Origin: Gibbsiella quercinecans
GTDB taxonomy: Bacteria; Pseudomonadota; Gammaproteobacteria; Enterobacterales; Enterobacteriaceae
DNA: 64,000 nucleotides
Reading direction: 5' to 3'
NCBI RefSeq assembly: GCF_002291425.1
Contig: NZ_CP014136.1
Coordinates: forward strand, 3,720,001-3,784,000
Made by a program: the position numbers and the translations under genes. Shown here piece by piece: positions 10,822 to 21,014 of the stretch. Under the pieces are notes generated by a model. The model was not told where the DNA came from. It searched no databases and saw only the letters and a list, made by a program, of their open reading frames with translations. Numbering within the stretch: position 1 is the stretch's first letter; each line of letters opens with the position of its first letter.

Positions 10822-11379
10822 GTGATCAACGACATCAGAAAAGATGCGCAAGCACGCATGGAAAAAAGCGTCGAAGCATTTAAAAACCAAATCAGCAAAA
10901 TTCGCACCGGCCGTGCTTCTCCCAGCATTCTGGACGGCATCATGGTGGAATACTATGGCGCCGCTACGCCGCTGCGCCAACTGGCTAACGTGACGGTTGA
11001 AGATTCCCGCACGCTGAAAATCAACGTGTTTGACCGCTCCCTGAGCCAGGCCGTTGAGAAAGCCATCATGACATCCGATCTGGGCCTGAACCCATCCTCT
11101 GCCGGCACTGACATTCGCGTTCCGCTGCCGCCGCTGACGGAAGAGCGCCGTAAGGATCTGATCAAAGTGGTGCGCGGTGAGGCTGAGCAAGGCCGTGTGG
11201 CCGTGCGCAACGTCCGTCGTGATGCCAACGACAAAGTGAAAGCGCTGCTGAAGGACAAAGAAATCAGTGAAGACGAAGAGCGCCGTTCACAAGACGATAT
11301 TCAGAAGCTGACCGACGTCTACATCAAGCAGGTAGATGCCGCCCTGGCGGACAAAGAAAAAGAGTTGCTGGATTTCTAA
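10822..11379 (+). CDS. frr: Ribosome recycling factor
   Basis: Works with EF-G to split the post-termination ribosome. Starting at the GTG at 10822 the protein is [16 protein letters not shown]..., 185 residues, exactly the family length, with an AAGGG ribosome-binding site upstream; a longer frame from 10777 is rejected. Two domains: a three-helix bundle (about 1-30 and 105-185) and a small beta domain, with the conserved KIRTGRASP and RRDANDKVK motifs. Followed by a strong terminator. Confidence 0.96.
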   Translation: MINDIRKDAQARMEKSVEAFKNQISKIRTGRASPSILDGIMVEYYGAATPLRQLANVTVEDSRTLKINVFDRSLSQAVEKAIMTSDLGLNPSSAGTDIRVPLPPLTEERRKDLIKVVRGEAEQGRVAVRNVRRDANDKVKALLKDKEISEDEERRSQDDIQKLTDVYIKQVDAALADKEKELLDF

Positions 11380-11398
11380 TCAGCACCTAGCGGTTATC

Positions 11399-11428
11399 AA
11401 GCGTCGCCTGTGCGGCGCTTTGTTTTTT
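11399..11428 (+). terminator. Rho-independent terminator after frr
   Basis: AAGCGTCGC (11399-11407), short loop, GCGGCGCTT (11412-11420), then TGTTTTTTAT. Separates frr from dxr. Confidence 0.85.
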
Positions 11429-11536
11429 ATGAAGCAGATCCCGTTTCACCGTACTGAAAGATCATAGACAAGCGGTAGCGAAGGTTTCAAACTGGTGCAC
11501 CTCCGATCTGATCAGACAGTTATTCAGAGCGAACTC

Positions 11537-12733
11537 ATGAAGCAACTGACTATTCTGGGCTCCACCGGCTCTGTGGGCACCAGCACCCTGGCCGTGGTCA
11601 GGGAAAACCCCGAGCGTTTCGCGATTAAGGCTCTGGTGGCCGGGCGTAACGTAGCGGTAATGGCTCGTCAATGTATGGAATTTCGGCCAGACTACGCGGC
11701 CATGGCGGATGAAGGCGCCGCGCGCGAGCTGCGCAGCGTGCTGGCGGAAAACGGCGTGAAAACCGAGGTGTTGGCGGGTGAACCGGCGGCCTGTGAACTG
11801 GCCGCGTTGAGCGGCGTTGACCAGGTGACGGCGGCTATCGTGGGCGCCGCTGGCCTGCTGCCGACCATGGCGGCCGTGCGGGCGGGCAAGCAGGTGTTGC
11901 TGGCCAATAAGGAATCCCTGGTGACCTGCGGCCGTTTGTTTATGGATGCGGTGCAAAAGAGCAAAGCGCAACTGTTGCCGTTGGATAGCGAACATAACGC
12001 GATTTTTCAGAGTTTGCCCGAGAGCATTCAGCGCCAGTTGGGATATGCTTCTTTGCAGGATCATGGGATTTCACGCATCGTGCTGACCGGCTCTGGCGGG
12101 CCGTTCCGCACGACGCCGCCAGAGCAACTGGCGTACGTGACGCCGGATCAGGCCTGCGCCCACCCCAATTGGTCGATGGGGCGCAAGATATCGGTCGATT
12201 CCGCCACCATGATGAATAAAGGTCTGGAATATATCGAAGCCCGCTGGTTATTTAATGCCTCGGCAGAGCAAATGGAAGTGATTTTACACCCGCAGTCGGT
12301 GATTCACTCGATGGTGCGCTATGTTGACGGCAGCGTTATTGCGCAGTTGGGCACGCCGGACATGCGTACGCCGATCGCACATGCGATGGCCTATCCGCAG
12401 CGCGTCAGCTCGGGCGTGGCGGCGTTGGATTTCTGCCGCATGGGGGCGCTGAGCTTCTCTGAGCCCGATCCCAAACGCTACCCTTGCCTGTTTCTGGCGA
12501 TCGAAGCTTGCGATGCCGGCCAGGCGGCGACCACCACGCTCAACGCCGCCAATGAAATTGCGGTTGCGGCGTTTTTGCAGCAGCAGATCCGCTTTAGCGA
12601 TATTGCCGCGGTTAACCGCCGCGTGGTTGAGCAACTGGCGTTGCCGGAACCGGTCAGCATTGATGAAGTTCTGGAGATAGATCGCCAGGCACGCGAAACC
12701 GCCGCTGGCATGGTGGCGGCGCTGCGTAATTAG
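11537..12733 (+). CDS. dxr: 1-deoxy-D-xylulose 5-phosphate reductoisomerase
   Basis: Converts DXP to 2-C-methyl-D-erythritol 4-phosphate, the committed step of the MEP isoprenoid pathway, using NADPH and a divalent metal. The ATG at 11537 gives 398 residues; the frame upstream to 11495 is not needed. The NADPH loop GSTGSVG is at residues 8-14, the metal site is in [12 protein letters not shown], and SGGPFR and [10 protein letters not shown] are the other active-site segments. It feeds UppS, encoded next, through IPP/DMAPP supply. Confidence 0.97.
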   Translation: MKQLTILGSTGSVGTSTLAVVRENPERFAIKALVAGRNVAVMARQCMEFRPDYAAMADEGAARELRSVLAENGVKTEVLAGEPAACELAALSGVDQVTAAIVGAAGLLPTMAAVRAGKQVLLANKESLVTCGRLFMDAVQKSKAQLLPLDSEHNAIFQSLPESIQRQLGYASLQDHGISRIVLTGSGGPFRTTPPEQLAYVTPDQACAHPNWSMGRKISVDSATMMNKGLEYIEARWLFNASAEQMEVILHPQSVIHSMVRYVDGSVIAQLGTPDMRTPIAHAMAYPQRVSSGVAALDFCRMGALSFSEPDPKRYPCLFLAIEACDAGQAATTTLNAANEIAVAAFLQQQIRFSDIAAVNRRVVEQLALPEPVSIDEVLEIDRQARETAAGMVAALRN

Positions 12734-12787
12734 CGTTCGATATTTCCTGATTTTTGTCTGTTAATCGTGTGGCTGAAGTGGGGTTGT

Positions 12788-12816
12788 TTGTTCGTGTCCT
12801 GCTGAGGTGATATAGT
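12788..12816 (+). promoter_or_regulatory. Candidate promoter ahead of uppS
   Basis: TTGTTC (12788-12793), 17-nt spacer, TATAGT (12811-12816) in the 279-bp dxr-uppS gap. A T-rich hairpin follows at about 12911-12945, so a transcript from here would meet a possible attenuator before uppS. Confidence 0.4.
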
Positions 12817-12910
12817 CTGCGCCACCTGTCAGCGGATATACCGTTGAATAATGGCCGGTCTGGCGGTTGATGCCAGGCAATTTCCGGGGCTTTCTGGGGC
12901 ATTGGCGGGC

Positions 12911-12947
12911 AGACTAAAAAAGCCGTGTCGGGCACGCGGTTTTTTTT
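12911..12947 (+). terminator. Possible terminator or attenuator upstream of uppS
   Basis: An imperfect stem AAAAAAGCCGTG / CACGCGGTTTTTTT with a 5-nt loop and a long T run. One bulged C weakens the stem. It ends 66 bp before uppS. Confidence 0.5.
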
Positions 12948-13012
12948 TGCGCGTAAGGGCTCTTTATTCCGGGAAGGCCGTTGTATTTCTATTGAGGAAA
13001 TAAGTACGAGTT

Positions 13013-13771
13013 ATGTCGTCCGCAAACCAACAAGAGGCTAATCTGTCCGCTCCTGGGCCACGTCATGTCGCTATTATCATGGATGGTAACGGGCGTTGGG
13101 CTAAACGTCAGGGTAAATTACGTGTCTTCGGTCATAAAGCAGGAGTGAAATCCGTGCGTCGGGCAGTCAGTTTTGCTGCCAGCCACCATTTGGATGCGCT
13201 CACGCTTTATGCCTTCAGCAGTGAGAACTGGAATCGTCCGGCTCAAGAAGTCTCTGCATTGATGGAATTGTTTGTCCGTGCGTTGGACAGCGAAGTAAAA
13301 AGCCTTCATAAACATAATGTCCGGTTGCGCGTCATCGGCGATACCAGCCGTTTCAGCGAGCGTTTGCAAGAGCGGATCCGCCGTTCCGAACAGCTGACGG
13401 AAAATAACGATGGGCTAACGCTGAATATCGCTGCGAATTATGGCGGCCGTTGGGATATCATTCAGGGTGTCAGGCAACTGGCTGAGCAGGTGCAGGAAGG
13501 CATGCTGCGTCCGTCTCAAATCAGTGAGCGTTTACTGAGCGAAAAAATTTGTATGAGCGATTTGGCGCCAGTGGATCTGGTGATCCGCACCGGTGGCGAG
13601 CATCGCATCAGTAATTTTCTGCTGTGGCAGATTGCGTATGCTGAACTGTATTTTACCGATGTGCTCTGGCCCGATTTTGATGAACTTGTCTTTGAAGGTG
13701 CGCTGAATGCGTTTGCACAACGTGAGCGTCGCTTCGGGGGAACAACACCTATCGGCACCCATGTGTCCTAG
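13013..13771 (+). CDS. uppS: Undecaprenyl pyrophosphate synthase (UPP synthase)
   Basis: Adds eight isopentenyl units to farnesyl diphosphate to make the C55 carrier for peptidoglycan, O-antigen and other envelope glycans. The 252 residues contain the substrate-binding MDGNGRWA at 23-30 with catalytic Asp24, then SSENWNRP and the C-terminal [15 protein letters not shown]. It is cytosolic but membrane-associated. It begins the envelope part of the cluster, with cdsA nine bases after its stop codon. The ATG at 13013 follows GAGGAAATAAG. Confidence 0.97.
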   Translation: MSSANQQEANLSAPGPRHVAIIMDGNGRWAKRQGKLRVFGHKAGVKSVRRAVSFAASHHLDALTLYAFSSENWNRPAQEVSALMELFVRALDSEVKSLHKHNVRLRVIGDTSRFSERLQERIRRSEQLTENNDGLTLNIAANYGGRWDIIQGVRQLAEQVQEGMLRPSQISERLLSEKICMSDLAPVDLVIRTGGEHRISNFLLWQIAYAELYFTDVLWPDFDELVFEGALNAFAQRERRFGGTTPIGTHVS

Positions 13772-13780
13772 GGGGAACTT

Positions 13781-14629
13781 TTGCTGAAGTATCGCCTCAT
13801 TACCGCTCTGATTTTAATACCGGTTGTTATTGCGGCCCTGTTCTTGCTGCCGCCGCTGGGCTTTACGCTGGTTACGCTCGCTGTGTGCATGCTGGCCGCT
13901 TGGGAGTGGGGGCCGCTGGCCGGCTTCTCTTCCCGTTCACAGCGCATTTGGCTGGCCGTGTTGTGTGGCCTGCTGTTGGCGCTGATGGTGCTGAGCATTC
14001 CTGCTTATCAACATTCCGTCCATTTGCTGCAGATAGGCGGCTCACTGTGGCTGTCGCTGGCCTGGTGGCTGGCCGCATTGCTACTGGTGCTGTTTTACCC
14101 TGGCTCTGCCGGCGTGTGGCGTAATTCGCGCTCGTTGCGGCTGGTTTTCGGCCTGCTGACCATCGTGCCGTTCTTTTGGGGCATGCTGGCGCTGCGCCAA
14201 TATGATTATGCCCAAAACCCGTTTACCGGCGCCTGGTGGTTGCTGTACGTGATGCTGTTGGTGTGGGGCGCGGATTCCGGCGCCTATATGTTTGGCAAGC
14301 TGTTCGGCAAACACAAGCTGGCGCCGAAGGTTTCGCCAGGCAAGACCTGGGAAGGGTTGATTGGCGGTTTGGTTACTTCGGCGGTGATTTCCTGGCTGTT
14401 TGGCCGTTACGCGCCGCTAAGCGTGGTGCCGGTGACGCTGCTTGTCTGTTCGGTGATCGCCGCGCTGGCTTCGGTGCTGGGCGATCTGACGGAAAGCATG
14501 TTCAAACGCGAAGCGGGTATCAAAGACAGCGGTAGCCTGATACCTGGGCACGGCGGGATACTGGATCGTATCGATAGCCTAACGGCGGCAGTGCCTGTAT
14601 TTGCTTGCCTGATGCTGTTAGTGTTTTAA
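13781..14629 (+). CDS. cdsA: Phosphatidate cytidylyltransferase (CDP-diglyceride synthase)
   Basis: Makes CDP-diacylglycerol from phosphatidate and CTP, the branch point to phosphatidylethanolamine (through PssA, also in this window) and the acidic phospholipids. The 282-residue polytopic inner-membrane protein has about eight membrane segments and the family signature near the C-terminus, FKREAGIKDSG followed by PGHGGILDRIDS. It starts with TTG at 13781, giving MLKYRLI, as in E. coli; the ribosome-binding site is GGGGGAA. TTG probably keeps translation modest. Confidence 0.96.
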   Translation: MLKYRLITALILIPVVIAALFLLPPLGFTLVTLAVCMLAAWEWGPLAGFSSRSQRIWLAVLCGLLLALMVLSIPAYQHSVHLLQIGGSLWLSLAWWLAALLLVLFYPGSAGVWRNSRSLRLVFGLLTIVPFFWGMLALRQYDYAQNPFTGAWWLLYVMLLVWGADSGAYMFGKLFGKHKLAPKVSPGKTWEGLIGGLVTSAVISWLFGRYAPLSVVPVTLLVCSVIAALASVLGDLTESMFKREAGIKDSGSLIPGHGGILDRIDSLTAAVPVFACLMLLVF

Positions 14630-14658
14630 TCCGTCAGTAGCGGCAAAGTGGAGATAGA

Positions 14659-16014
14659 ATGGTCAGTGTGCTCTGGAACCTGGTAGCGTTTATTATTGCT
14701 CTCGGTGTGTTGATCACTGTGCATGAGTTTGGGCACTTTTGGGTGGCTCGCCGCTGCGGTGTCTATGTTGAACGCTTTTCAATCGGTTTTGGCCGCGCGC
14801 TATGGCGGCGCACCGATCGGCAGGGCACAGAATATGTGATTGCGCTGATCCCGCTGGGCGGCTACGTCAAAATGTTGGATGAGCGCGTCGATACGGTGGC
14901 GCCGGAGCGGCGCCATAGTGCCTTCAACAACAAAACTGTTTGGCAGCGTGCGGCGATCGTCAGTGCCGGGCCCGTCGCCAACTTTCTGTTCGCCATTCTT
15001 GCCTACTGGCTGGTGTTCATCATCGGTGTGCCCAGCTACCGCCCAGTGATCGGTGAAATATCACCGCAGTCCATTGCCGAGCAGGCGCAAATTTCTCCAG
15101 GAATGGAACTAAAGTCCGTTGACGGTATCGAAACGCCTGATTGGGAATCTGTTCGTTTGGCCCTGGTCGGTAAAATCGGCGATGCGCAAAGCGAAGTGGG
15201 TATCGCGCCGTTTGGCAGTTCGCAAGTGGTGCATAAAACGCTGGATTTGCGCGATTGGCACTTTGAACCGGACCAGCAGGATCCCGTGGTATCGCTGGGT
15301 ATTATTCCACGCGGTCCACAGATAGAATCGGTACTGGCGGAAGTTCAAGCCGGGTCGGCGGCGCAAAAGGCGGGTTTGCAAGCCGGGGACAGGATCGTTA
15401 AAGTCGATGGGCAACTGTTGGGGCGTTGGCAAACGCTGGTGAAGCGAATCCACGACGGCCCGGGGCAAGCGCTGGCTTTAGAGATTGAAAGAAACGGCGC
15501 CCCCTTGTCTTTAACGCTGATTCCGGATACAAAGCCGGTGGGCAAAGGCAAGGTGGTGGGATTTGCCGGTATAATTCCGAAAGTGTTGCCGCTGCCGGAT
15601 GAGTACAAAACGATTCGTCAGTATGGGCCGTTCCAGGCGCTGTATCAGGCCGGGGACAAAACCTGGCAACTGATGCGGCTTACGGTCAGCATGCTGGGCA
15701 AATTAATAACCGGTGATGTAAAGCTGGATAACCTAAGCGGCCCTATCTCTATTGCACAGGGAGCAGGGGCGTCAGCCGGGGTCGGGTTTGTGTACTACAT
15801 GATGTTTCTGGCGTTGATTAGCGTCAACCTCGGGATCATCAACCTGTTCCCCTTGCCGGTATTAGATGGTGGGCATCTTCTCTTCTTGGCGATAGAAAAG
15901 CTGAAGGGAGGGCCGGTTTCTGAGCGAGTGCAGGACTACAGCTACCGCATTGGATCGATCGTGCTGGTGTTGCTGATGGGGCTTGCGCTTTTCAATGATT
16001 TTTCTCGCCTTTAG
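14659..16014 (+). CDS. rseP: Sigma-E regulator site-2 protease RseP
   Basis: Intramembrane zinc metalloprotease that cleaves RseA after DegS, releasing sigma-E during envelope stress; it also clears remnant signal peptides. The 451 residues show HEFGH at 22-26 in TM1, two periplasmic PDZ domains (about 115-300), and the second active-site motif PLPVLDGGH near residue 400. It has about four membrane segments. It is placed between cdsA and bamA, whose product's assembly defects trigger the pathway it serves. Confidence 0.97.
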   Translation: MVSVLWNLVAFIIALGVLITVHEFGHFWVARRCGVYVERFSIGFGRALWRRTDRQGTEYVIALIPLGGYVKMLDERVDTVAPERRHSAFNNKTVWQRAAIVSAGPVANFLFAILAYWLVFIIGVPSYRPVIGEISPQSIAEQAQISPGMELKSVDGIETPDWESVRLALVGKIGDAQSEVGIAPFGSSQVVHKTLDLRDWHFEPDQQDPVVSLGIIPRGPQIESVLAEVQAGSAAQKAGLQAGDRIVKVDGQLLGRWQTLVKRIHDGPGQALALEIERNGAPLSLTLIPDTKPVGKGKVVGFAGIIPKVLPLPDEYKTIRQYGPFQALYQAGDKTWQLMRLTVSMLGKLITGDVKLDNLSGPISIAQGAGASAGVGFVYYMMFLALISVNLGIINLFPLPVLDGGHLLFLAIEKLKGGPVSERVQDYSYRIGSIVLVLLMGLALFNDFSRL

Positions 16015-16049
16015 GGGCGGGGACAGGTTAGGAAGAACGCATAACAACG

Positions 16050-18455
16050 ATGGCGATGAAAAAGTTGCTCATAGCGTCGCTGCTGTTTGGCAGCGCCACC
16101 GTATACGGTGCAGACGGGTTCGTAGTGAGAGATATTCATTTCGAAGGCCTGCAACGGGTTGCCGTCGGTGCGGCGTTACTCAATATGCCGGTTCGCGTAG
16201 GCGATACCGTCACTGACGATGATATCAGTAATACCATCCGCGCGTTGTTTGCCACGGGCAACTTCGAGGACGTCCGCGTCCTGCGTGATGGGAATACGCT
16301 GATTGTCCAGGTGAAAGAGCGCCCAACCATTGCCAGCATCACCTTCTCCGGCAACAAATCGGTGAAAGATGACATGCTGAAGCAAAACCTGGAAGCCTCC
16401 GGCGTCCGGGTGGGGGAAGCACTCGATCGCACCACGATTTCCAGCATTGAAAAAGGCCTGGAAGACTTCTACTACAGCGTCGGTAAGTACAGCGCTTCGG
16501 TGAAAGCCGTGGTCACGCCGCTGCCGCGCAACCGTGTCGATCTTAAGCTGGTCTTCACGGAAGGGGTCTCCGCCAAGATTCAACAAATCAATATCGTGGG
16601 GAATCATGCCTTCACCAACGATGAGCTGATTTCCCGCTTCCAACTGCGTGATGAAGTGCCGTGGTGGAACGTTGTCGGCGATCGCAAATACCAGAAACAG
16701 AAACTGGCCGGGGATCTTGAAGTCCTGCGCAGCTTCTATCTGGATCGTGGCTATGCGCGTTTCAATATTGATTCGACGCAGGTCAGCCTGACGCCGGACA
16801 AAAAAGGCATCTATATCACCATCAATATCACCGAAGGCGAACAGTACAAACTGTCCGACGTGGTGGTGAACGGCAGCCTGGCCGGCCACTCGGCGGAAGT
16901 AACGCAGCTGACCAAAATCGAGCCGGGCGAGCTGTACAACGGCAGCAAAGTGACCAAGATGGAAGACAACATCAAGAAGATGTTCGGCCGTTATGGTTAT
17001 GCTTATCCGCGCGTACAGACCCAGCCGGAAATCAACGACGCGGATAAAACCGTCAAGCTGCACGTCAACGTTGATGCCGGCAACCGTTTCTATGTGCGCC
17101 GTATCAAGTTCGAAGGCAACGACACCAGTAAAGATTCGGTGCTGCGCCGCGAAATGCGCCAGATGGAAGGCGCATGGCTGGGCAACGATCAGGTTGAGCA
17201 GGGCAAAGAGCGTTTGAACCGCCTGGGCTATTTTGAAACCGTCGATGTTGAAACCCAGCGCGTTCCCGGCACCGCCGATCAGGTGGACGTGACCTATAAG
17301 GTGAAAGAACGCAATACCGGTACTTTGAACTTCGGTATCGGTTACGGCACGGAAAGCGGCGTCAGCTTCCAGGCGGGCGTCCAGCAGGACAACTGGCTGG
17401 GTACCGGCTACTCGGTCGGGATCAGCGGCACCAAGAACGACTACCAGACGTATTCCGAACTGTCGGTAACCAACCCGTACTTCACCGTTGACGGTGTTAG
17501 CCTGGGTGGCCGCATCTTCTACAACAGCTTTAAAGCGTACGACGCCGATCTGTCGGACTATACCAACAAGAGCTATGGCCTTGACGGCACGCTGGGCTTC
17601 CCAATCAACGAGTTCAACTCGTTGCGCGCCGGCCTGGGCTACGTGCATAACTCGTTGTCGGATATGCAGCCGCAGATCGCCATGTGGCGTTATCTGGAGT
17701 CCGTGGGCCAGGATCCAACCAGCACCGATCGCGCCAGCTACAAGGCTGACGACTTTACGCTGAACCTGGGCTGGACCTACAACAACCTTGACCGTGGCTA
17801 CTTCCCAACCGCCGGTAACCGCACTACGTTGAACGGTAAGGTGACGATCCCTGGTTCTGACAACTCCTACTACAAGCTGACGTTAGACAGCGTGCAGTAT
17901 GTGCCGATCAACGAAGATCGCACCTGGGTGCTGTTGGGCCGTGGCCGCTTGGGCTACGCCGATGGGCTGGGCGGCAAAGAAATGCCGTTCTATGAAAACT
18001 TCTATGCCGGTGGCTCCAGTACCGTGCGCGGCTTCCAGTCCAATACCATCGGGCCGAAAGCGGTGTACTACAATTCCAATTCGTACAGCTGTTCCGGCAG
18101 CACCGCGATCTGTAACTCTGACGATGCCGTGGGCGGTAACGCCATGGCGGTCGCCAGCATGGAGTTGATTACGCCTACGCCGTTCATCAGTGAAAAGTAC
18201 GCCAACTCCGTGCGTACCTCGCTGTTTGTCGACGCCGGTACCGTGTGGGACACCAAGTGGCAGAATACCGATCTGACGCGGATGTATGATATTCCGGATT
18301 ACAGCAAGGCGGGCAATATCCGCGTTTCTGCCGGTATCGCGCTGCAGTGGATGTCACCGTTGGGGCCGCTGGTGTTCTCGTATGCCGATCCTATCAAGAA
18401 ATATGATGGCGATAAGTCAGAGCAGTTCCAGTTTAACATTGGCAAGACCTGGTAA
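16050..18455 (+). CDS. bamA: Outer membrane protein assembly factor BamA
   Basis: Core of the BAM complex that folds and inserts beta-barrel proteins into the outer membrane. It has 801 residues: a signal peptide of about 20 ([20 protein letters not shown]), five POTRA domains (about 21-420), and a 16-stranded Omp85 barrel with the VRGF motif of loop 6 (STVRGFQSN) and a C-terminal Phe/Trp-type strand ending GKTW. It is about nine residues shorter than the E. coli protein as I recall it; the difference lies in the surface loop after GPKAVYY, which keeps two cysteines. Confidence 0.98.
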   Translation: MAMKKLLIASLLFGSATVYGADGFVVRDIHFEGLQRVAVGAALLNMPVRVGDTVTDDDISNTIRALFATGNFEDVRVLRDGNTLIVQVKERPTIASITFSGNKSVKDDMLKQNLEASGVRVGEALDRTTISSIEKGLEDFYYSVGKYSASVKAVVTPLPRNRVDLKLVFTEGVSAKIQQINIVGNHAFTNDELISRFQLRDEVPWWNVVGDRKYQKQKLAGDLEVLRSFYLDRGYARFNIDSTQVSLTPDKKGIYITINITEGEQYKLSDVVVNGSLAGHSAEVTQLTKIEPGELYNGSKVTKMEDNIKKMFGRYGYAYPRVQTQPEINDADKTVKLHVNVDAGNRFYVRRIKFEGNDTSKDSVLRREMRQMEGAWLGNDQVEQGKERLNRLGYFETVDVETQRVPGTADQVDVTYKVKERNTGTLNFGIGYGTESGVSFQAGVQQDNWLGTGYSVGISGTKNDYQTYSELSVTNPYFTVDGVSLGGRIFYNSFKAYDADLSDYTNKSYGLDGTLGFPINEFNSLRAGLGYVHNSLSDMQPQIAMWRYLESVGQDPTSTDRASYKADDFTLNLGWTYNNLDRGYFPTAGNRTTLNGKVTIPGSDNSYYKLTLDSVQYVPINEDRTWVLLGRGRLGYADGLGGKEMPFYENFYAGGSSTVRGFQSNTIGPKAVYYNSNSYSCSGSTAICNSDDAVGGNAMAVASMELITPTPFISEKYANSVRTSLFVDAGTVWDTKWQNTDLTRMYDIPDYSKAGNIRVSAGIALQWMSPLGPLVFSYADPIKKYDGDKSEQFQFNIGKTW

Positions 18456-18489
18456 CGGGCCGGTTCCTCTCTGAGGGTAGCCAATGATG

Positions 18490-18520
18490 GCAGGTTGCAG
18501 GAAATCCTTCTGCAACCTGC
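18490..18520 (+). promoter_or_regulatory. Strong hairpin in the bamA-skp gap
   Basis: GCAGGTTGCAG (18490-18500), 9-nt loop, CTGCAACCTGC (18510-18520): an 11-bp perfect stem 34 bp after the bamA stop codon. No T run follows on either strand, so a simple terminator is unlikely. It could be a processing or mRNA-stabilising element. Confidence 0.6.
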
Positions 18521-18635
18521 AGAACGAAAGTATAAGCAGTAGTAGCTGAGCATCACATTGCCGGGCCTTGCCCAGACAGAGAGGGATAATTCTCATTGTC
18601 TGGCGGAATGCATCTGGCAAATTGTGTACTTCAAA

Positions 18636-18649
18636 GTGTCATATGACAC
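18636..18649. repeat. 14-bp perfect palindrome ahead of skp
   Basis: GTGTCATATGACAC lies 27 bp before the skp start codon and 14 bp before its GGAG. It could be a protein-binding site or an RNA hairpin that affects skp translation. No binding protein is identified. Confidence 0.5.
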
Positions 18650-18675
18650 ATATGGGTGATGGTAAGGAGTTTATA

Positions 18676-19173
18676 GTGAAAAAGTGGTTGTGTGCCGCAG
18701 GCCTCGGTTTAGCAATGGCTGCTTCGGCTGGCGTTCAGGCTGCAGATAAAATCGCTGTAGTGAACGTAGCCAGCATTTTCCAGCAATTACCGGCACGTGA
18801 CACCGTGGCTAAGCAATTGGAAAATGAGTTCAAAGGCCGCGCGGGCGAACTCCAGAACATGGAACGCAGTCTGCAGACTAAAATGCAGAAGCTGCAGCGC
18901 GATGGTTCTACCATGAAAGCCAGCGAACGTACCAAACTGGAAAAAGACGTGATGGCGCAGCGTGAACAGTTCTCTCAGAAAGCCCAGGCTTTCGAGCAGG
19001 ACAACCGTCGCCGCCAGATGGAAGAACGTAACAAAATCCTGAGCCGTATTCAGGACGCTGTGAAATCTGTTGCCAGCAAAGAAGGCTATGACGTGGTGAT
19101 CGACGCCAACGCCGTTGCTTACGCAGGAACGTCTAAAGATATTACTGCTGACGTGCTGAAACAGGTTAAATAA
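18676..19173 (+). CDS. skp: Periplasmic chaperone Skp (OmpH)
   Basis: Trimeric holdase that carries unfolded outer-membrane proteins across the periplasm to BamA. It starts with GTG at 18676 behind TAAGGAG, giving 165 residues; the open frame upstream to 18568 is leader sequence. The signal peptide is [20 protein letters not shown] with cleavage after QA, leaving ADKIAVVNV. Residues about 45-130 form the long alpha-helical tentacles (charged, heptad-rich). It stands between bamA and lpxD. Confidence 0.95.
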   Translation: MKKWLCAAGLGLAMAASAGVQAADKIAVVNVASIFQQLPARDTVAKQLENEFKGRAGELQNMERSLQTKMQKLQRDGSTMKASERTKLEKDVMAQREQFSQKAQAFEQDNRRRQMEERNKILSRIQDAVKSVASKEGYDVVIDANAVAYAGTSKDITADVLKQVK

Positions 19174-19176
19174 GAC

Positions 19177-20199
19177 ATGCCTTCAATTCGACTGGCTGAT
19201 TTAGCACAGCAGTTGGATGCACAATTGCACGGTGATGGCGATATCGTCATCACCGGCATTGCTTCTATGCATTCGGCACAGGCTGGCCAAATCACGTTTT
19301 TGTCAAACAGCCGTTATCAAGAACAGCTGGCGGCCTGCCAGGCGAGCGCTATCGTGCTTACCGAGGCGGATTTACCGCACTGCAAATGTGCGGCGCTGGT
19401 AGTGAAAAATCCCTACCTCACCTATGCGCGTATGGCGCAGTTGATGGATACCACGCCTTCGCCGGCGCAGGACATCGCGCCCAGCGCGGTGATCGCCGCT
19501 GATGCCCAACTGGGGCAAAACGTTGCGGTTGGCGCGAATGCGGTTATCGAATCGGGTGCGGTGCTGGGTGATAACGTTGTTATTGGCCCCGGTTGCTTTG
19601 TTGGGCAACGCGCGCGTATTGGCGCTGGGTCCCGCCTGTGGGCGAATGTTACCGTTTATCATGAAGTTGAAATTGGCCAGCGTTGCCTGATCCAGTCCGG
19701 TACGGTGATCGGCGCCGATGGTTTTGGCTATGCCAATGAACGCGGCAACTGGGTCAAAATCCCGCAGTTGGGGACAGTGATTATTGGCGATCGCGTGGAA
19801 ATCGGCGCCTGTACCACCATCGACCGCGGCGCGCTGGATAACACCGTGATTGGGAATGGTGTTATCATCGACAACCAGTGTCAGATTGCACACAACGTGG
19901 TGATTGGTGAGAATACTGCCGTTGCCGGCGGTGTGATCATGGCGGGCAGCCTGAAAATCGGTCGTTACTGCCAAATCGGCGGCGCCAGTGTGATCAATGG
20001 TCATATGGAGATTGCCGATCAGGTTGTGGTGACCGGGATGGGAATGGTTATGCGACCAATCACCGAACCTGGGGTATACTCTTCGGGGATCCCGCTCCAA
20101 CCCAACAAAGTTTGGCGTAAAACCGCCGCGTTGGTGATGAATATCGATGAGATTAGCAAGCGCTTAAAAGCTGTCGAACGAAAAGTCGGAAAAGACTAG
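19177..20199 (+). CDS. lpxD: UDP-3-O-(3-hydroxyacyl)glucosamine N-acyltransferase
   Basis: Adds the second 3-hydroxyacyl chain to UDP-3-O-acylglucosamine, step three of lipid A synthesis, with acyl-ACP as donor. The 340 residues have an N-terminal uridine-binding domain (1-about 100), a left-handed beta-helix of hexapeptide repeats (about 100-290) with the catalytic His in QIAHN at about 239, and a C-terminal helix that binds ACP. It begins three bases after the skp stop codon, so the two are cotranscribed. Confidence 0.97.
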   Translation: MPSIRLADLAQQLDAQLHGDGDIVITGIASMHSAQAGQITFLSNSRYQEQLAACQASAIVLTEADLPHCKCAALVVKNPYLTYARMAQLMDTTPSPAQDIAPSAVIAADAQLGQNVAVGANAVIESGAVLGDNVVIGPGCFVGQRARIGAGSRLWANVTVYHEVEIGQRCLIQSGTVIGADGFGYANERGNWVKIPQLGTVIIGDRVEIGACTTIDRGALDNTVIGNGVIIDNQCQIAHNVVIGENTAVAGGVIMAGSLKIGRYCQIGGASVINGHMEIADQVVVTGMGMVMRPITEPGVYSSGIPLQPNKVWRKTAALVMNIDEISKRLKAVERKVGKD

Positions 20200-20555
20200 T
20201 CACTACCGCCCGTCATTCTGGGTAAAACGAATGCGTTGGCCGCGAGGCCAGGAACCGGTTCAAACAGGCCATTTACCAGCCATTTGGACAGGGGCCGAGT
20301 TGATACATGCTGGCATCTGGCAGCCTTGTTAACACTCAATCTGGTGAGCGATACGGATAAAATTTGCGTACCTTGCGTGCGTTCCCGGTTTTTCCGTGCT
20401 CGCCAAGCCTACACTGTCTGCGATAATAACGCCGATTGAACAGGTTCCCCAAGCGTATTGCGTTGTTAATTTGCGGCCTGCCTGACTCCCTCTTTTGGGG
20501 ATAAATGCAGGCCGTGTTGTTGATATCATAAGTTTTTTTAGACAGGAAGAGTATT
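20200..20555 (+). other. Long lpxD-fabZ intergenic region
   Basis: A 356-bp gap inside an otherwise tight lipid A cluster. I find no convincing reading frame with a ribosome-binding site and no clear promoter. One hairpin is present: CGGCCTGC (20474-20481) with GCAGGCCG (20507-20514), 25-nt loop, 42 bp before the fabZ start. The rest shows nothing I can name. Confidence 0.5.
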
Positions 20556-21011
20556 TTGACTACTGACACTCATACTCTAGATATTGCAGAGATTTTGGAA
20601 CTGCTTCCTCATCGTTATCCGTTCCTATTGGTTGACCGTGTACTGGAGTTCGAAGAACATAAATATCTGCGTGCTGTGAAGAATGTTTCCGTAAACGAAC
20701 CGTTTTTCCAGGGGCATTTTCCTGGTAAACCGATTTTCCCGGGCGTATTGATCCTGGAAGCGATGGCGCAGGCCACCGGCATTCTGGCATTCAAAAGCGT
20801 CGGTAAACTGGAGCCAGGCGAGCTGTACTACTTCGCCGGGATTGACGAAGCGCGATTCAAGCGCCCCGTTGTGCCAGGGGATCAGATGATCATGGAAGTC
20901 ACCTTCGAAAAAACTCGTCGTGGTCTGACGCGCTTTAAAGGGGTCACAACCGTCGACGGTAAAATTGCTTGTGAAGCAACCATGATGTGTGCCCGTAGCC
21001 GGGAGGCTTAA
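20556..21011 (+). CDS. fabZ: 3-hydroxyacyl-[ACP] dehydratase FabZ
   Basis: Dehydrates 3-hydroxyacyl-ACP in fatty-acid elongation and so competes with LpxA for 3-hydroxymyristoyl-ACP; the gene pairing reflects that balance between phospholipid and lipid A. The 151-residue hot-dog protein has catalytic His54 and Glu68 in [10 protein letters not shown] and LEAMAQ. It begins with TTG at 20556 behind AGGAAGAG, giving MTTDTHT, the same unusual start as in E. coli. It is followed three bases later by lpxA. Confidence 0.97.
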   Translation: MTTDTHTLDIAEILELLPHRYPFLLVDRVLEFEEHKYLRAVKNVSVNEPFFQGHFPGKPIFPGVLILEAMAQATGILAFKSVGKLEPGELYYFAGIDEARFKRPVVPGDQMIMEVTFEKTRRGLTRFKGVTTVDGKIACEATMMCARSREA

Positions 21012-21014
21012 TCT

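Noticed and set aside
20236-20439. 67-codon frame in the lpxD-fabZ gap
   Set aside because: No ribosome-binding site, no recognisable motif and odd composition.
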